Below the pieces are notes generated by a model. The model searched no databases and had not been told where the DNA came from. It worked only from the letters and a program-made list of their open reading frames with translations. Both the position numbers and the translations under genes were made by a program. Shown one piece after another: positions 12,028-25,129 of a stretch of DNA of 64,000 nt; the first letter of the stretch is position 1; every line of letters starts with the position of its first letter. Source of the DNA: Populus alba (taxonomy: Eukaryota > Streptophyta > Magnoliopsida > Malpighiales > Salicaceae). The stretch spans positions 1,555,001 through 1,619,000 of the forward strand of contig NC_133301.1 of assembly GCF_005239225.2 (NCBI RefSeq). The letters run 5' to 3'.

Positions 12028-12517
12028 TGATAATACCTTCTTATTACTGTCCTGCTCTTCTCGATGCTTGTTTTTAAACCACTCTTGTTAAGTTCTACTT
12101 TCTGCTTTTCCTTTTGTTGAAAAGAAATCAGACTTGTATTGTCCCTCTGCTAAGAGGGTTGATTTGGGTCAACCAGTTACGCCAGCTTAATAATGACTAT
12201 ACTATTGCCAATTCATGAAACCTGTATGGTGGTTTCAGATTGTGACACTAATAAAGCTGAAGAACCCGGCGTATGACCTTTTCAATTCCCATGATTCAGA
12301 CATGATCTCTCCAAGATGAATGGAATTTACTGATTTACAATCCCATCATGGGATATCGAACTAAACAACAATCAAGTGCGTTCAGGATTCAAAAAAGATG
12401 AGAGAATAGAACTTCTGAAATTTCATTGAAACTCGAAATGAGAAAGTTCATATAATTTCCATGAAAAACAACCTGATAATTCTATAATTTGCATCAACTG
12501 CTACAAAATTTTGTTCC
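12028..12517. other. Converging 3' ends of the DIM1B-like and WRKY32-like genes
   Basis: No coding potential. Both neighbours end here (tail to tail), so this stretch should hold both 3' UTRs with little spacer. Confidence 0.5.
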
Positions 12518-14839
12518 TCAGCGAGGCTTGAGATCAATTCCAATGCTAAGAAGGGTTTGAGCTGATTCTAATGCCTGCTCACCTCCAAGCTTCGAGATCT
12601 TCTCACCCATCATATCTACTTCACCGTCTACTGAGCACCTGCTCGAGGGCATTCGACTAGATAAGCTTCTGTTTTTCTTGCAGCGGGCATCATCTGTGGA
12701 AGCAGCTGGGGAAATAAGACGACTTTCTGAACATTGTCTTTTCTTAGGTGCTGGCATATCATGGTCATGTTTCCCTTCGTATGTTACTGTGGTGGATGTG
12801 GCATCATCTGTGGCCCTCTCAACATGCTTATGAGCAGGGCATGCTGAAGATGAGCATCTGTAATAGCTCCTAACATTTCACCAAGGGATTGATAAGATTA
12901 AAAGTACCGAAGATAAGAGATCCACATAAAAGTAATTTGAGAAAATCTTGATTGGGCAAACTTAGATTGGCTGGGAAAAGTTTTCTCAGTGCCATGCATG
13001 TGGAGATTGGAAAAAGAAATGACAACACACGAAGTCCTATGCTATTTATGCCTACATAAGCAAAAGGAGTGCAAATTCTACCTTACTAATGAATTCCCCT
13101 TCAACATTTTCTGACCATACTTGCGCCATCGATAGCCATCATTTGAGCTTCCGTCATCAGAAACAGTGTGTATAATGATTTCAGGCTCCTTCATAGTTTT
13201 CCAGACAGGAACTGAACATGGTGCACTTCTTTCTTTAATCCTGCTTGTTGACCAATTGAATTGAATTAGAAAACTCAAAACTAAAATCTAAGGTTCAAGA
13301 GAACCAAATTCCGCAAAGGACATGCCTTATTTTCAGTCGTGGTTCAGCACCATGTTTCTCCTGAACCTGAGTACTAGCAATCCCACAGGAGCCATTTTGT
13401 TGGGGTCCCACTGCACTTGAACCAGAGCTGTAAAATGGTATTCATGATGAAAGCGACAATATTAGCAAAATAAAACATCTGTCATTTTAAACTATCATGT
13501 TACTCAAATAACTTGCCATCGTTTTGACTCTGTCTCATCATCACTTTTCTCTTTAATCCTAGCTCCAGCATTTCCATTTGAAATGCTTGAACTCTGTTGT
13601 TCTGATTCAGGCACATTGAGAGATGAATGTCTGCCATCAGCTGAACAGACAGAAATATCTAACCCTACTAACTTCTGAACCGAAGGATCTACAACTTGAC
13701 TGCCTATGGTATGCTTAGCAGATGATACAACCCTGATGCGTTTCTCTTGAGGAGGATCATGATGGTGGTCACCTATATAAACAACATCAACGACACGACC
13801 AGATCGATCACAATGTTGAACCTTCTTCTTAGCATGGCAACTAGAATAGACACATCTATAGTAGCTTCTCAAATTTTTAGAACCCTTCACCAGCTTCCGG
13901 CCATACTTCCTCCAGTTATAGCCATCAGCAGGGGGTGATTCCACAACGTGTGGATGTCTGGTCTCACAGTCAGAATTTTTCTGGTTTATTACTAGCCCAA
14001 GTGCACGCATTGACATTGGCTTTTGTGGTACAGATGCTGAATATGGGACAGATATTACAGCTGGTGTAAGTGACAATACTTCACTAGAAGTATTTGCACA
14101 TTCAGCTTGATGTTCTAACTGTACCCGGTCTGCTTCAGGTTTTGTCCCCGCACAAGCATCCTGTTGGAACATCTCATTTCCCCCCTGCAAATCAATTATT
14201 CTTATATAATTGACTATATAAACATTAAAAAGAAAACAAAACTCACATCAAGCTTTTTGCGATTTGGGCAAGCAACACATTTAAATTTTTCTCTCATGGA
14301 TTCTCTATAGTCTATATTAATACTAATTATCAATGATCATTATAAAGGTGTTATCAACAAACCAACACAATCATTCCAAAATATACAAAACTAAACATAA
14401 AGCCTCATCATTTGTCCGCACTTCAAACCAGCCCCCTTCTTATTAATCAATGTTTCCCAGCAAACTCAACCAATTTCGTACATAAAAATGAAAAAAAAAA
14501 TAAACCCAACACAGAAAACAACCCAGTATACCAGCTTTTAAAGAGAAAAACAAATTCTTGATTAGAAACTACACAAGAATTTCAATCATTATAAACAAAA
14601 ACAAAAGAAGAAACCCCACAACACAAATAACAAACAACAGCCAGATGAGTTCATCTATACACATAGAAGTTGATAAAACACATTAAGTGTATGAAAAGAG
14701 TATAAAGACAAGGTAGAAGAACCTGAAATCCAACTGGTGAATTGGAAATAACTTTTTTGAGTGACTGGGAAAAAGAAGAGCAATCACAGTTAAAGCCAAT
14801 ATTAGAATCTTCTTTAGGATCTTTGTTCTGTTCTTGCAT
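12518..14839 (-). CDS. WRKY32: WRKY transcription factor, group I, WRKY32-like
   Basis: Five exons on the minus strand: 14839-14723, 14184-13517, 13427-13326, 13240-13082 and 12869-12518. They give 465 residues; Arabidopsis WRKY32 is about the same length. There are two WRKY domains. The N-terminal one reads WRKYGRK (130-136), a Q-to-R variant, with a C-x4-C zinc half-site and HHH. The C-terminal one reads WRKYGQK (334-340) with CSSSAC and HDH, and is split by the phase-2 intron inside the Arg codon before SYYRC that marks group I C-terminal domains. Introns 2 and 3 only keep the frame if they use GC donors (see findings). The product should be a nuclear W-box-binding regulator. It is tail to tail with the DIM1B-like gene. 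Four W-boxes upstream suggest control by WRKY proteins, perhaps itself. Confidence 0.9.
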
Positions 14840-14991
14840 GGTTCTTTGATGTAGTGGTTTATATTAAAATGTGAGTGTTCGAAAGAAACATAACAAAAAT
14901 GAAAGACAGGAGAGTTTTGTCTGTCTAAAACGGGGGTCTAGGATTTGGTTATACAGGTGGTGGGGGAACATCTGTGCTTTTTGTTTCCTTT

Positions 14992-15052
14992 TTGACTCCT
15001 GTTGACCTGACCAGGCGGTTTTGTATTTGACTTCCACTTTAGGGTTTTGACC
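14992..15052 (-). promoter_or_regulatory. Cluster of four W-box cores upstream of WRKY32-like
   Basis: TTGACT 14992-14997, TTGACC 15002-15007, TTGACT 15027-15032 and TTGACC 15047-15052, all in the same orientation. They lie 153-213 bases upstream of the WRKY32-like ATG. TTGAC[CT] is the established WRKY binding core. Confidence 0.7.
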
Positions 15053-15851
15053 ATGACTTTGCTAGATAGCTCTATTTGTTTATTATTCATTCATTCTTCC
15101 AAGTTGTAATTTTGAATTCTTTTTCACTTGTTTCTTAAAATAATACCACAGGACAGGGAAGGTTTTGCCTTGGTGGACTAACCTGAGTCATCTATCCATA
15201 TGATTTCTGCGATGATGAATGGCCAACAGCGATAACATGTTCAAATCCTACAAACTCGTTAGGATCAAACCACGACATAATTTTTCGTTTGATAATGATT
15301 TGGATGACCATCCTAGTTGATAGGTTTTGTCGTACAACCACACTGGTTCAAATCCCACCAACTCATTGCAGTCTTGCTATAAGATGAAAATTTCTTAAGA
15401 TTTTTTCTTCTGGACTTTAGGTAATATGGCTTTATTCGAATTGAAAACTCAAAACAGCACATGTTGAGGTCAAGAGCATTTATGAAACTTTCACAGATGC
15501 ATGAGAACGATGACGGTTCGGCTAAAGAGTAATAGGTTTCAAGATTTGCAGGCTATACCATTCATGATTCAAAATATAGAACCCGAGTTTACGCTCCTAG
15601 TCCATCATCATTTCATGGTTAGAGACTAAATGATAAATGGTCCCAGATAGGGGAAAACATTGTAACTTGCAATCACTAGATAAAGGAACCTGGCTTACTA
15701 CTTGTATATGAACTGATCAAACCATACCATCCATGTAGTACTTGACCATACCATACACAGATTCAGGGAACATAGCTTTGAAAAACATATCCTGCATGTT
15801 CGAAACTTCCATAAACATGAAGGCGACCGGAAGAAACACCAAAATAAGAGC
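15053..15851. other. Spacer between WRKY32-like promoter and NRPD2 3' end
   Basis: No gene seen. Two tRNA T-loop-like stretches (GTTCAAATCC near 15240 and GGTTCAAATCCC near 15350) could be relics of tRNA-derived repeats, but no cloverleaf was found. The part nearest 15852 is the probable NRPD2 3' UTR. Confidence 0.35.
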
Positions 15852-18800
15852 TCAAGAAACCCTGGTATCAAATTTCAAACTTATGCCCATGCTGAAAAGC
15901 TCCTGGCACAACAACTTCGCCCCATAAGGTACACTAACCTTAATAAGGTCATCAACAGACTCACAAACCCGGCAATAGGGACCCCTAATCTTGCGGCCAC
16001 CAGGCACAGCCCGTTGGATCACATTGGCCACATTTTTGCATTTCTGGCAGATATGCATTTCAGAGGAGTCACTGAGAGTAAAAAGGCGTTCATGCAGGTT
16101 TGCAGATGCACCATGAGCTATGAGGCAGTCACGCTCCATCTCACCGAACTTGATGCCACCAAAACGCTTGCGGTCTGCAACTGGCTGTCTTGTAAGTGGG
16201 TGTACTGGTCCAGTGTTGCGAAATTTTACTTTGTCTTCAGCCATGTGGACCAGCCGCTGATAGAATGTTGGACCCATAAATATGAGAGAACGGACCATTT
16301 CACCAGTTCGACCATTGTAGACTCTTTCATTTCCCCATCTTGAAAAATTAGCCCTGTTGTACATATTCAACAGATTGTCGCTCTCAGAATAACTTGAAAA
16401 CAAAAACGAGATCATGAACAAAAGGAGAGGACAGGAACTTGAAACAGACAACAGCATGAAATTTAACAATGACATATGCCTGGAAATTGTAGTCTGCTAC
16501 AAAATGAGACAGCATTGACTTTTATTTTTTAATTCTAAAGCATTCTCGGATAAAATGGAAGTTGAAAGAAATTATGCATCAACATTTACAAATGGCTCAA
16601 TTACAGAGCATAGAGTGGTGTCTGTGAACGCAACATCACCTGTGAAGCTGGTCTATGATGTCATCAACCGAGAGAGTGGAGAAAGGGGTAGCGTATCTCT
16701 TTGAGCCACCACAGGCAATTCCCTTTCCTAAAGCAGCCTCTAATAGTTGACCAGGAGTTTGTCGTGACGGAAACGCATGTGGGTTTATTACAATATCAGG
16801 AACAACTCCTTGAATTGTGAAAGGGAAGTTCTCCTGAGACTCCAAGAAGCCCAGAACACCCTTTTGCCCATGCATGCTTGAGAACTTGTCTCCAAGACAA
16901 GGAGATCGAACCTGCAACAGCAATTCGAGAACATCACCAATGACAGGAAATGCAATTTAAGAACTTAATACAACCAAGCAAAAGAACATCAATAATATGC
17001 AAAACACACCCACTCACACACATGTACATTTGGTTCAAAAGGACAATGGGTTTACACCCAAGGAAAACCAACCCCAGAAGCATCCGCTAACTATAAATTC
17101 CATAAAATAGGTCTAGAGGAAGGCAAATTCAAACACCATTGGGAGCTCTTCGCATGCTACATTTGTTTCACATCACCAGACCTTACATTTTCTACCAGTG
17201 GGACATGCATGTGTGAGCATATAGGTAGCCATGCAGAAACTGCACTTGCATGCAGACACAAACAGAACTGTCTTTGTGTTACTAAAACTTTTTTTTATGT
17301 ACCTGTCTCAAAGACACCACAGCAAAATTCTTTCCCTCATCATTAGATGACAATACCACTTTCTGAACCATGCCCCTTTCCGTGTGCTTCAGTTTTACAC
17401 TATGATCTGCCCCAGATTCTGCACACTTCCCTATCACAATATCACCACTTTGCATATTAGCACCAATAAAAGGAAATCCATCATCGTCAAGGCTGTCAAC
17501 CCGTCCAATTTTACTTTGTATTTTCCCAAAAGTAATAGAATCCTCAGACTTCCGCCTCTTGTCAGTTAGCTCCTTGTTGTCCACCTCTGCCTTGTAGCTT
17601 CTAATGTGCTCAGAGCGAAACATACCACGCTCTAAAGAAGCACGATTCATTACCAACGAATCCTCTTGGTTGTAACCCAGATGAACATTAACTGCCACTA
17701 TAGCATTCTGACCATTAAACAACTCTGGCTTTGGCAGTACTGCATTATGACCGAGTGGGTATCCTGGTTTACCGAGACAATCAGAAATCATTGTCCGAAA
17801 TAGAGGCCTTTGGGGGTAATGCAATTGGTGAGACAAGGTGTCAACTCTGATGTTGGGATTTGTTGTGGAAAATCCAATAGCCTGTTGAGAATGTTTTTGA
17901 GCTTGGTACAGGACCCTTCGTGCATGGTCATGATTGGCAAAGGGAATAATTCCACAACTCAAACCTAATAGAAAGGACATGTCAAGTTCACAGTGTGTAT
18001 ACTTCATAGGTTGCTTCCCCTCAATATCTGCTAAAAGAAATTTAATGCCCCATGCAGTACAACAGTCCTCTTCCTCTTCTGTTCCAATAAACTCAATAAT
18101 CCCCTTGTCCAGAAGAGAAGTGAAGATGTAATTTCCCCCTTTAAATGCTTTTATTTTATCCAAATTCTCAACAACTAAAAGAGGGCGTAAGATCCTTCCA
18201 GCATCAGAAAATATGCGTACTTCTCTCTGTTGTTCATCCCTTTTGATTTCCACCTACATCAGAAAACCATTACTGAAGATGTTAGGATGGCAACAAAAAC
18301 AAATCAGATCAAGGAAATCCCCACAACCATCCATTTAAAGGATAAAGGAGAGTAAAATCTACAAATGCTGAATACTTTAAAATCATAAAAAGGAAAAGTA
18401 TGAAAGGGACAAAACACGAGATAAGGTGACAACAATTCAGACACGCATCCAAGCAATTTCTAGAAGCGAACCGATTCCTTAAGAGGTAAAAATAATGAAG
18501 AAATCATGTGTTGACTACCTAACATCAACATTTTCTAACACTTGGTCTGGATGAGGCCTGCATGATCACTCTTCTGATGGTTCATAATTTGGACAATTGT
18601 AACAAATTGTTCATTTTAAAGGTTTTCAATAAAATCATCAACTTCTTTTTACAAGCTTCCCTCTAGTATATAATAAAACATGGGGACATTGCAAGGTCAA
18701 ACATGAATATCACAAATAGCATGTATAAACAAGTTAGTTACTGCAACTTCTCAAGCCAGTCGTTATAAAGAAACAAACTATCAGTCATCACATATTTCAT

Positions 18801-21800
18801 TTTTGACACCTTTGATCAAATTTTTGGTCTCAACAGTAGCAGCAAATTGATGATATGCATAAACTTCATTTGCTATAAATTTGGAAATAAATCATAAATT
18901 ATAAATGAGACAACCTGATAGGGCAATTCTCTCCTGCGTCTCATGCTTCTTAGCTCACCAACAACCAAACAAGAATCTTCGCAGACTCCAACCCATTCGC
19001 CATTTAGAAACACCTTATGCTTCCCATCCAGTTTAGTGTAAGTATCATCAACCAGTTCCTCCATCCCACTATCAAACAATTTATCAACTAGAGATTCTGA
19101 TATATTGGTACTGACAACTCCAGTGACAGCCAAGTTTTTTACAAGGCCACAGTTTTCACCATCTGGAGTAGAGAGAAAGCAAACTCTACCCCAATGAGAA
19201 GGGTGGCTGCGACCAAAAAATTATGTTACAAAAACATAGCAACCACTAACATTGGATCATCCAACAAGCACAAAGGATAAAATTTCTTGAATGATCAAAT
19301 ATGCATGTATTAGAGCACATGTAATCGTATAAATCAATCCTAGGAAGGAAACAGTTTATAATCATTAATATTCTTAGAAAAAGCAGATAGACATTTTAAA
19401 CCAAAAATGAGAAATTTCAACTTGTTAACAAACACAGCATCAGTTTTTGAGATCACACACTCATCTACAAACAAAATGCTTATGCTCTCACTTGCAGCTA
19501 AAATATAACCCTGCATTTTGGATTTCAATCAGTCCGCCATTTCAAATTTAGAAAGCGACAAAATGAATTAAGAAAATCCATGCTGTTTGATGTCAGATTC
19601 TGCAAGAACTCAAACTCATTCCATCATAATAGCTCATAAAAACTTCCACTAATAAAAATGAATAGATTAAGCAACAAGTGAACTGATTGCTTACTGGTCA
19701 GTTTCCTCCCTAAAATCAAGGATTTCAAGATTTCCTACAGGTTATATGTTGCTAAGAACAAAAAAGAAAAACAACCAGGATACTTTCAGTTTTAGATCAG
19801 GACATATCAACATAACACAAGCTGCTATAGCAACCAGGTGTGGTCAAGACAGTTTAGCACAATAATCCATGAGCACATCTTAACCGATCAAGGAGCGGAA
19901 CCTAGTTCCAGTTGTAAAGTTGATGCACCTGAATGGCAAGATGCACAGAAACAAGAACCAGTTCATAAAATATGAATAACTTACGGGTATCTGGCATCTC
20001 CAACCTTTCCTGTGTACAGAACTTGCTGCCTTGTTTTCCGCAGATCTATCATCGTTTGCAATGGATTTGCACGCCCAAGATTTCCCACAACTCCGGAAAC
20101 CCTTTCCATCCACTTGAAAGGATGACACCATGCCCCAGTTGAGAATGCTCTCGTCAAACCATTGGTCACTATTGAAGCATCCAAATAGTGTTCTATTGGG
20201 TGCACATCACGGTCTCCATATAGGTCTCTCTGCAAAGCCTTAGTCATGCGCCTGAGTGCATGTGAAACATGCACTTTTAGCTCTCGTTCAAGCAACTCGC
20301 TAGCCAACTCAAACCTCTTGTTTCTAAAACTATCCCTGTTGTCACATTTCCTGTGGCCGGTATAGGCCTCCAAAAGACACTTCACCATGTATCCAAGAAA
20401 ACGAGCCTTGTGCCAGCGGCTATTAAGCCTGGGAAACAGATATGCACTAATGGCATCTTCAATAGATTCTTTTGGTGGGAATCTGGTCTTTTTTAAGAGT
20501 TTATCCACATAATCAAGTGCTCTGTCCTCCCTACGAAAATGCTCACATTTCTCATCTGAATCATGAATTGAGGCAAAGAATATATTCACAATGCTGGCAT
20601 CATTGCTGTCATAATCAATCAAATCTATCACTTCTTTGTCAGACCTTACACCAAGGGCAAAAAACAATATCCATAAAGGGATCTCTGTCGACAAGAAGTA
20701 TACACAGAGGCCTTTCTTTTCTCCTTTAATGTATTCTAATTTAGAGAGCTCCACTAGTCTAACAATCAACCTGTTCCTCTTAACTTCAGATTTGTATGAA
20801 ACGGTCCAGCCCTGATTATTTGAAATCCAAAGTCTCTTCATACAAATTTGCTCTTGTGCAATGAACACCTGCAGTAAATTGAAACAATAGGATAAATATT
20901 TTGGTAGAATTAACTTATACAATCAACAAAAGCACATTCAATAAATGTTAACTAGAGAGAGAGAGAGAGAGAGCACGTGCAAATGAAGAAAAAAAAAACA
21001 GAAAACCAATAGAATGATATAGTACGTCCTGGTGCCAGGGCTTGCTCCCCAACCTCAGAGAGAAAAAGAATAACATTAAAACGGCAAACACGTGACAAGG
21101 TCTCTCAGTCCAAATCACTGATAAACTTATATATCACTTTTCTCTTAAAGTTCTGCTGTTTTGCATTACAAGCTGCACAACTGAAGAGAAGGGAATAAAT
21201 TGGTTCTGGTTGCAGTTGTTAATCAAACCATACAAACGATCAATAACAAGCATATGTTCAATTACAGCAAATACAAGCTTAGACATGATTAGGAGCTGAA
21301 AGCACAGAGGAAAAGAAAAGTAAACAGAAAACTTCAAACACACCTTCTCTGCACCTTTGATCAAAAAATAGCCTCCATGATCAAAATCGCAATCCCCCTT
21401 TTCAACTGTTGTCAGCCAGCAAAGGTCAGACTTCACCATAACAGGGATCCTTCCAATAATGATTTCCCTGTTTTCAGTATGAACAACATTCTTTTGAACA
21501 ACTTTGTCTATCCCTGTCTTGAACTTGTCACTTCTACCAACAGTTTGTGTGAATACCTGACATAATTGCAAAAAAAATATAGGAGATTAAAAAACTTATA
21601 AAGGCAGAGAAAGTATACAACAATTTATGGCATCTTCATAGTTTTAGCTGAAACAATCTTGCCTAAAAGAATTGCGATGGAATGAAAACGTTATGATTGC
21701 AAAAATTGGTGCATATGCATAGATGACAGTGCAGTTCGTTTTTCTTCTCAAGTTAATAAGAGTCCACATATTTAACAGTCAATTGGTGTATCTGCAAACA

Positions 21801-22717
21801 AACAAACAAAAAATGATTACAAAAAAAGGAATTAATTAAAAGCAGAAAACACTTGAAAATTGAGTCTTCAAGCCATTGGTGCCTATGTGTTAAAAATGGA
21901 CTACCATCACTGCCTAAGAGAAATTCTGATCATCAGCATCATTGGAAAGTTCAAGTCAACTATAGAGTTATTAGAACTAAATCAAGCTCAAAACAGTCCT
22001 GGGAACATACATCAAGGCACTTGCCCAACAGCATAAATTTTTGAAACGTGATTACGAATTCTAAGAGTCATGAAATTATCAATATGACATAGTAATATAG
22101 CAATTAAGATATATCATGAAAGAAACAGAGATCAACTCTACAGAGTTTGACATTAAAGTATCAAGAATTACCCTATCAAACACAATACAGATGGTATAAC
22201 GTCAAACTGCTATCACCAATAAAAAACAGAACTGTTAGATAGAATTATGTACCTGAACATCGACATGAATTTTCATTCTCGCTGAATATGTCATATTCTG
22301 AAGTCTGGCATGTCTGGGAAACATATTATGCTCAGCATCACTTGAAGTACCACCCCAAAAACTTGGTCGATCAAGGGTGACCTTTCCAAACCTAACTGAT
22401 GCACGTTTCCATTCACCATCCTTCTGCTTAGATGAGTCATATCCAGGCTCAACAGCAACCTCACCAAATGAATCAAAGACCCTCTGGAGTCCACTGTTGA
22501 TGAAAGCATTATATGAGTTGATTTGGTGACTGATGAGACCATACTCATCAAAAAACAAAGATGCTGCCTTCTTACAGAAACTTTGCAAAGTTTCTTTCCC
22601 CAGTTCATTTAAGTTAGTTGTGTCCATCAAATCCTCATCCATATCCATATCCATATCATCAACCTCACCCTTACTACTCGGACCCACATCCTCCATGTAA
22701 TCTGATGATGCACCCAT
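15852..22717 (-). CDS. NRPD2: DNA-directed RNA polymerases IV and V second largest subunit
   Basis: Seven coding exons on the minus strand: 22717-22253, 21556-21344, 20868-19985, 19206-18915, 18253-17303, 16911-16640 and 16353-15852. They join in phase to 1192 residues (Arabidopsis NRPD2/NRPE2 about 1172). The Pol IV/V-specific N-terminus contains SFCKKAASLFFDEYG and ISHQINSYN. The Rpb2 core follows: KGAEKVFIAQEQ, GHRKCDNRDSFRNKR, RRTRQQ-like RKTRQQVLYTGKVGDARYP, SHWGRVCFLSTPDGENCGL, active-site GYNQEDS (811-817), SPCLGDKFSSMHGQKGVLG, and a C-terminal zinc site with Cys 1128, 1131, 1153 and 1156. The tail ELFSMGISLKFD is typical of this subunit. It pairs with NRPD1 or NRPE1 to make siRNA precursors and scaffold transcripts in RNA-directed DNA methylation. 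The stretch between KGIAC and YATPFST is shorter than in Arabidopsis. A decayed partial copy lies about 3 kb upstream. Confidence 0.95.
20954..20973. repeat. (GA)n microsatellite in NRPD2 intron
   Basis: About ten GA units between coding exons 2 and 3. Confidence 0.85.
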
Positions 22718-22729
22718 CTAATTCAGAAT

Positions 22730-23522
22730 CTGAGAATAAACAAATGACAGGACATCAGTGCCAAAGGTGTGATCACAACTGTGATGATTTAACCCAAATG
22801 GAAGTGGAAGCAGCATGGAACATATCAGTGAAAACAACTTAAGTTTTCAAGGCTCATTAAACAACAGATATGAGAACCATTTCCTGCTTTTATTAAGAAT
22901 GTCCTCAGAACATCACTAGTACTAAAACCCAACAAGCCATTATGCCCAAGAGCCCGAGCAGCATCAACATTTCCTCCACAAATACATTTCTTCCTCTACA
23001 ACAAATGCTAAGCATTTGGGGTTCACTCCGGATTCCAAACGATAAACTATTCGATCATCTAGACTTCCTTCAAAACACCTTAACACATATCGTTCATTAG
23101 AACTGTAATCAACGACCAAAAAAAAATGTGAAAAAAAAAGCGCGTACTTTTATTACATTAAAAAAAAAACAGAACTTTTAACAAAAACCCAAAAAAATAT
23201 CAACAATATAACCATGTCATGCAAGAAAAGGCCCCCGTTTTTTCTCTCTAACAGTAATTTTTTCCCTTCCAACAACAGCAGAAACACAAAAACTACTACA
23301 AAACAATCTCAACCATCTGGGTTTTTCCCTAACACAACGGGACTATCATAAAAAACACTATATTTCCACTAAAATGTGTAAAAAAGAAAGAAGTAAACAC
23401 CTTCACTGATCAGAGACACGACAAAGCCCCAAGAAGCTACAAGCTTTAACCAGTTTTAACAAAACAAACCCAAAATAGGAAACAGAAGGCATTAAAAATA
23501 GAGAGAGAGGAAAAAAACTTAC
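22730..23522 (-). other. Probable 5' UTR intron of NRPD2
   Basis: On the minus strand a GTAAGT donor at 23522 and a TATTCTCAG acceptor at 22730 leave only 12 leader bases before the ATG at 22717. The sequence upstream of the donor (to about 23650) looks like a transcribed leader. This is inferred from splice borders alone. Confidence 0.55.
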
Positions 23523-24069
23523 ATTAAACCCTAAAAACCCTCTTTTCTTGATCAAAGTTTGAACCTTATGGCCTTAAAATGAGTAAAAATCTCTCCTTTA
23601 CACATTGCCAGTGTTGAAATTTTTAAGGGTTTTGAGTTTTGATCAAACAAAGCTCCCAGTGAGCGAGTTCACAGAGAAAAATGATTCCTTTTAGAAATTG
23701 TGGGGGTGCCCTGTCAGGTGCGCATGATTGTTTTTGGGCGTGGTCATAAAGTTTTTTTTAAAAAATGTATTAAAATAATTTATTTGTTTTTAATATATAT
23801 TATATCAAAATGATTTAAAAATCCTAAAACTGGTTATAGCGTTGTGTCTAATGTTGTTCTTGGTTTGAAAAGGGGCAATATTATCATTTAGAATGCGAGT
23901 ACTGATCCGGGAGGATGAGTCAAACTTAGTAAAAGACGCATGTACCCATATTATGATGAGAGTATTTGCTTGGTAATGCCGCATTTGGTGTGTGGAATAA
24001 GAGTGGAAGCATAGGGGTAGAAATGTGAAAATAAGTTTTGATTTTTTAGGATTTTTTTCTTATTTTCGA
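23523..24069. other. NRPD2 upstream region
   Basis: Leader plus promoter of NRPD2 on the minus strand. Nothing else recognised; AT-rich after 23750. Confidence 0.35.
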
Positions 24070-24428
24070 CTTTGTATGATAACTTTCGATCCAGTTAAGT
24101 TTTTATTAAAAAATTAATTAAATTAAATTTTTTTAAAAAAAATTAAAATCAGTTCAAATCGATCAATTTTGATTCGGTTTTATTTATTTTTTTAAAATAA
24201 AAACCGATTCAAATCAGTTTGCTCAATTTTTTCAGTTTGACTCAGCTTTTTCTTGGTTTGACTTGGTTTTTTTCGATTTCAAACTTATAAATCGAAACCA
24301 AACAGAATTCGGTTGATTTTTTTAAAATTTTAATTGGTTTAATTAGTTTTTTTTATGGTTTAATATTTTTTAGTTATTTATTTTTAAATTTTCTTAATTT
24401 AATTAATTTTTTATTTTTTTACTCACCT
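24070..24428 (-). repeat. AACCGA-type dispersed repeat, copy 1
   Basis: The minus strand starts AAAGGTGAGTAAAAA at about 24428, then runs through AACCGAAT-, GGTTCGATTT- and AAACCGATT-rich sequence. Order and motifs match the copies at 33137 and 42346 in the opposite orientation. Confidence 0.6.
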
Positions 24429-25129
24429 TTATTTTAAACTGGATCATAAAAAAATAAAAAAGGTTCTATAGCCTTGGAGTTAAAAATTGTTTTAATTTAA
24501 TTTCAAAACTTTGTTCGGTATATTTTTATCTTAAAAAATATTAAATTAATACATTTTTATTTTTTTAAAACTTTGATATACTTATATTAAAAATAAAAAA
24601 TCTAAAAAATATATATTTTAATATATATTTAAAAAGCATTTTATATTATAATACCAAATATATTTACTCTAATGCAATATCAGTACCGACTTATTACCTG
24701 CAACTGTATTTCGACTTTTTTGTCTAATAGCACGGTTGATCATAGTTGTACAACTAGTATTGTTATTTTAATGTATTTTTAAGTAAAAAAATATTTTAAA
24801 TTATAATTATTATCATATTTTTAAATATTTTAAACAAATAAATCAAATTGTGGTAAATATATTTTAATGTATTTTTACTCTATGCATTTGAATAATTTGA
24901 ATAAAAAAATTGTTCATCTAAAAAAAATTGAATTACCAAAAAAAATCTTCATACTATATTTGCAAATAATAATTTTTTAATTATATATCAAGAAATTCGG
25001 GTTTCGAAATAATTTAATTTTGTTTTACTTAATTGCAAAATAAGCTTTAACATATATTTATAAATAAATAAAAATGTGGCAATTCAGGAATTCTTGAATT
25101 CCAAGTTATCATATTTTGATTATTTCTAC
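24429..25129. repeat. AT-rich spacer with self-complementary TATTTTAAAAA repeat remnants
   Basis: No gene. Pieces near 24480-24660 and 24760-24870 resemble the AT-rich self-complementary repeats at 31700 and 36650 (AAATATATTTT, AATATTAAAAATAA). Confidence 0.4.

Noticed and set aside
15221..15380. Possible tRNA genes (GGTTCAAATCCC T-loop-like)
   Set aside because: No acceptor stem, D-arm or anticodon arm could be paired around it; at most a tRNA-derived repeat relic.
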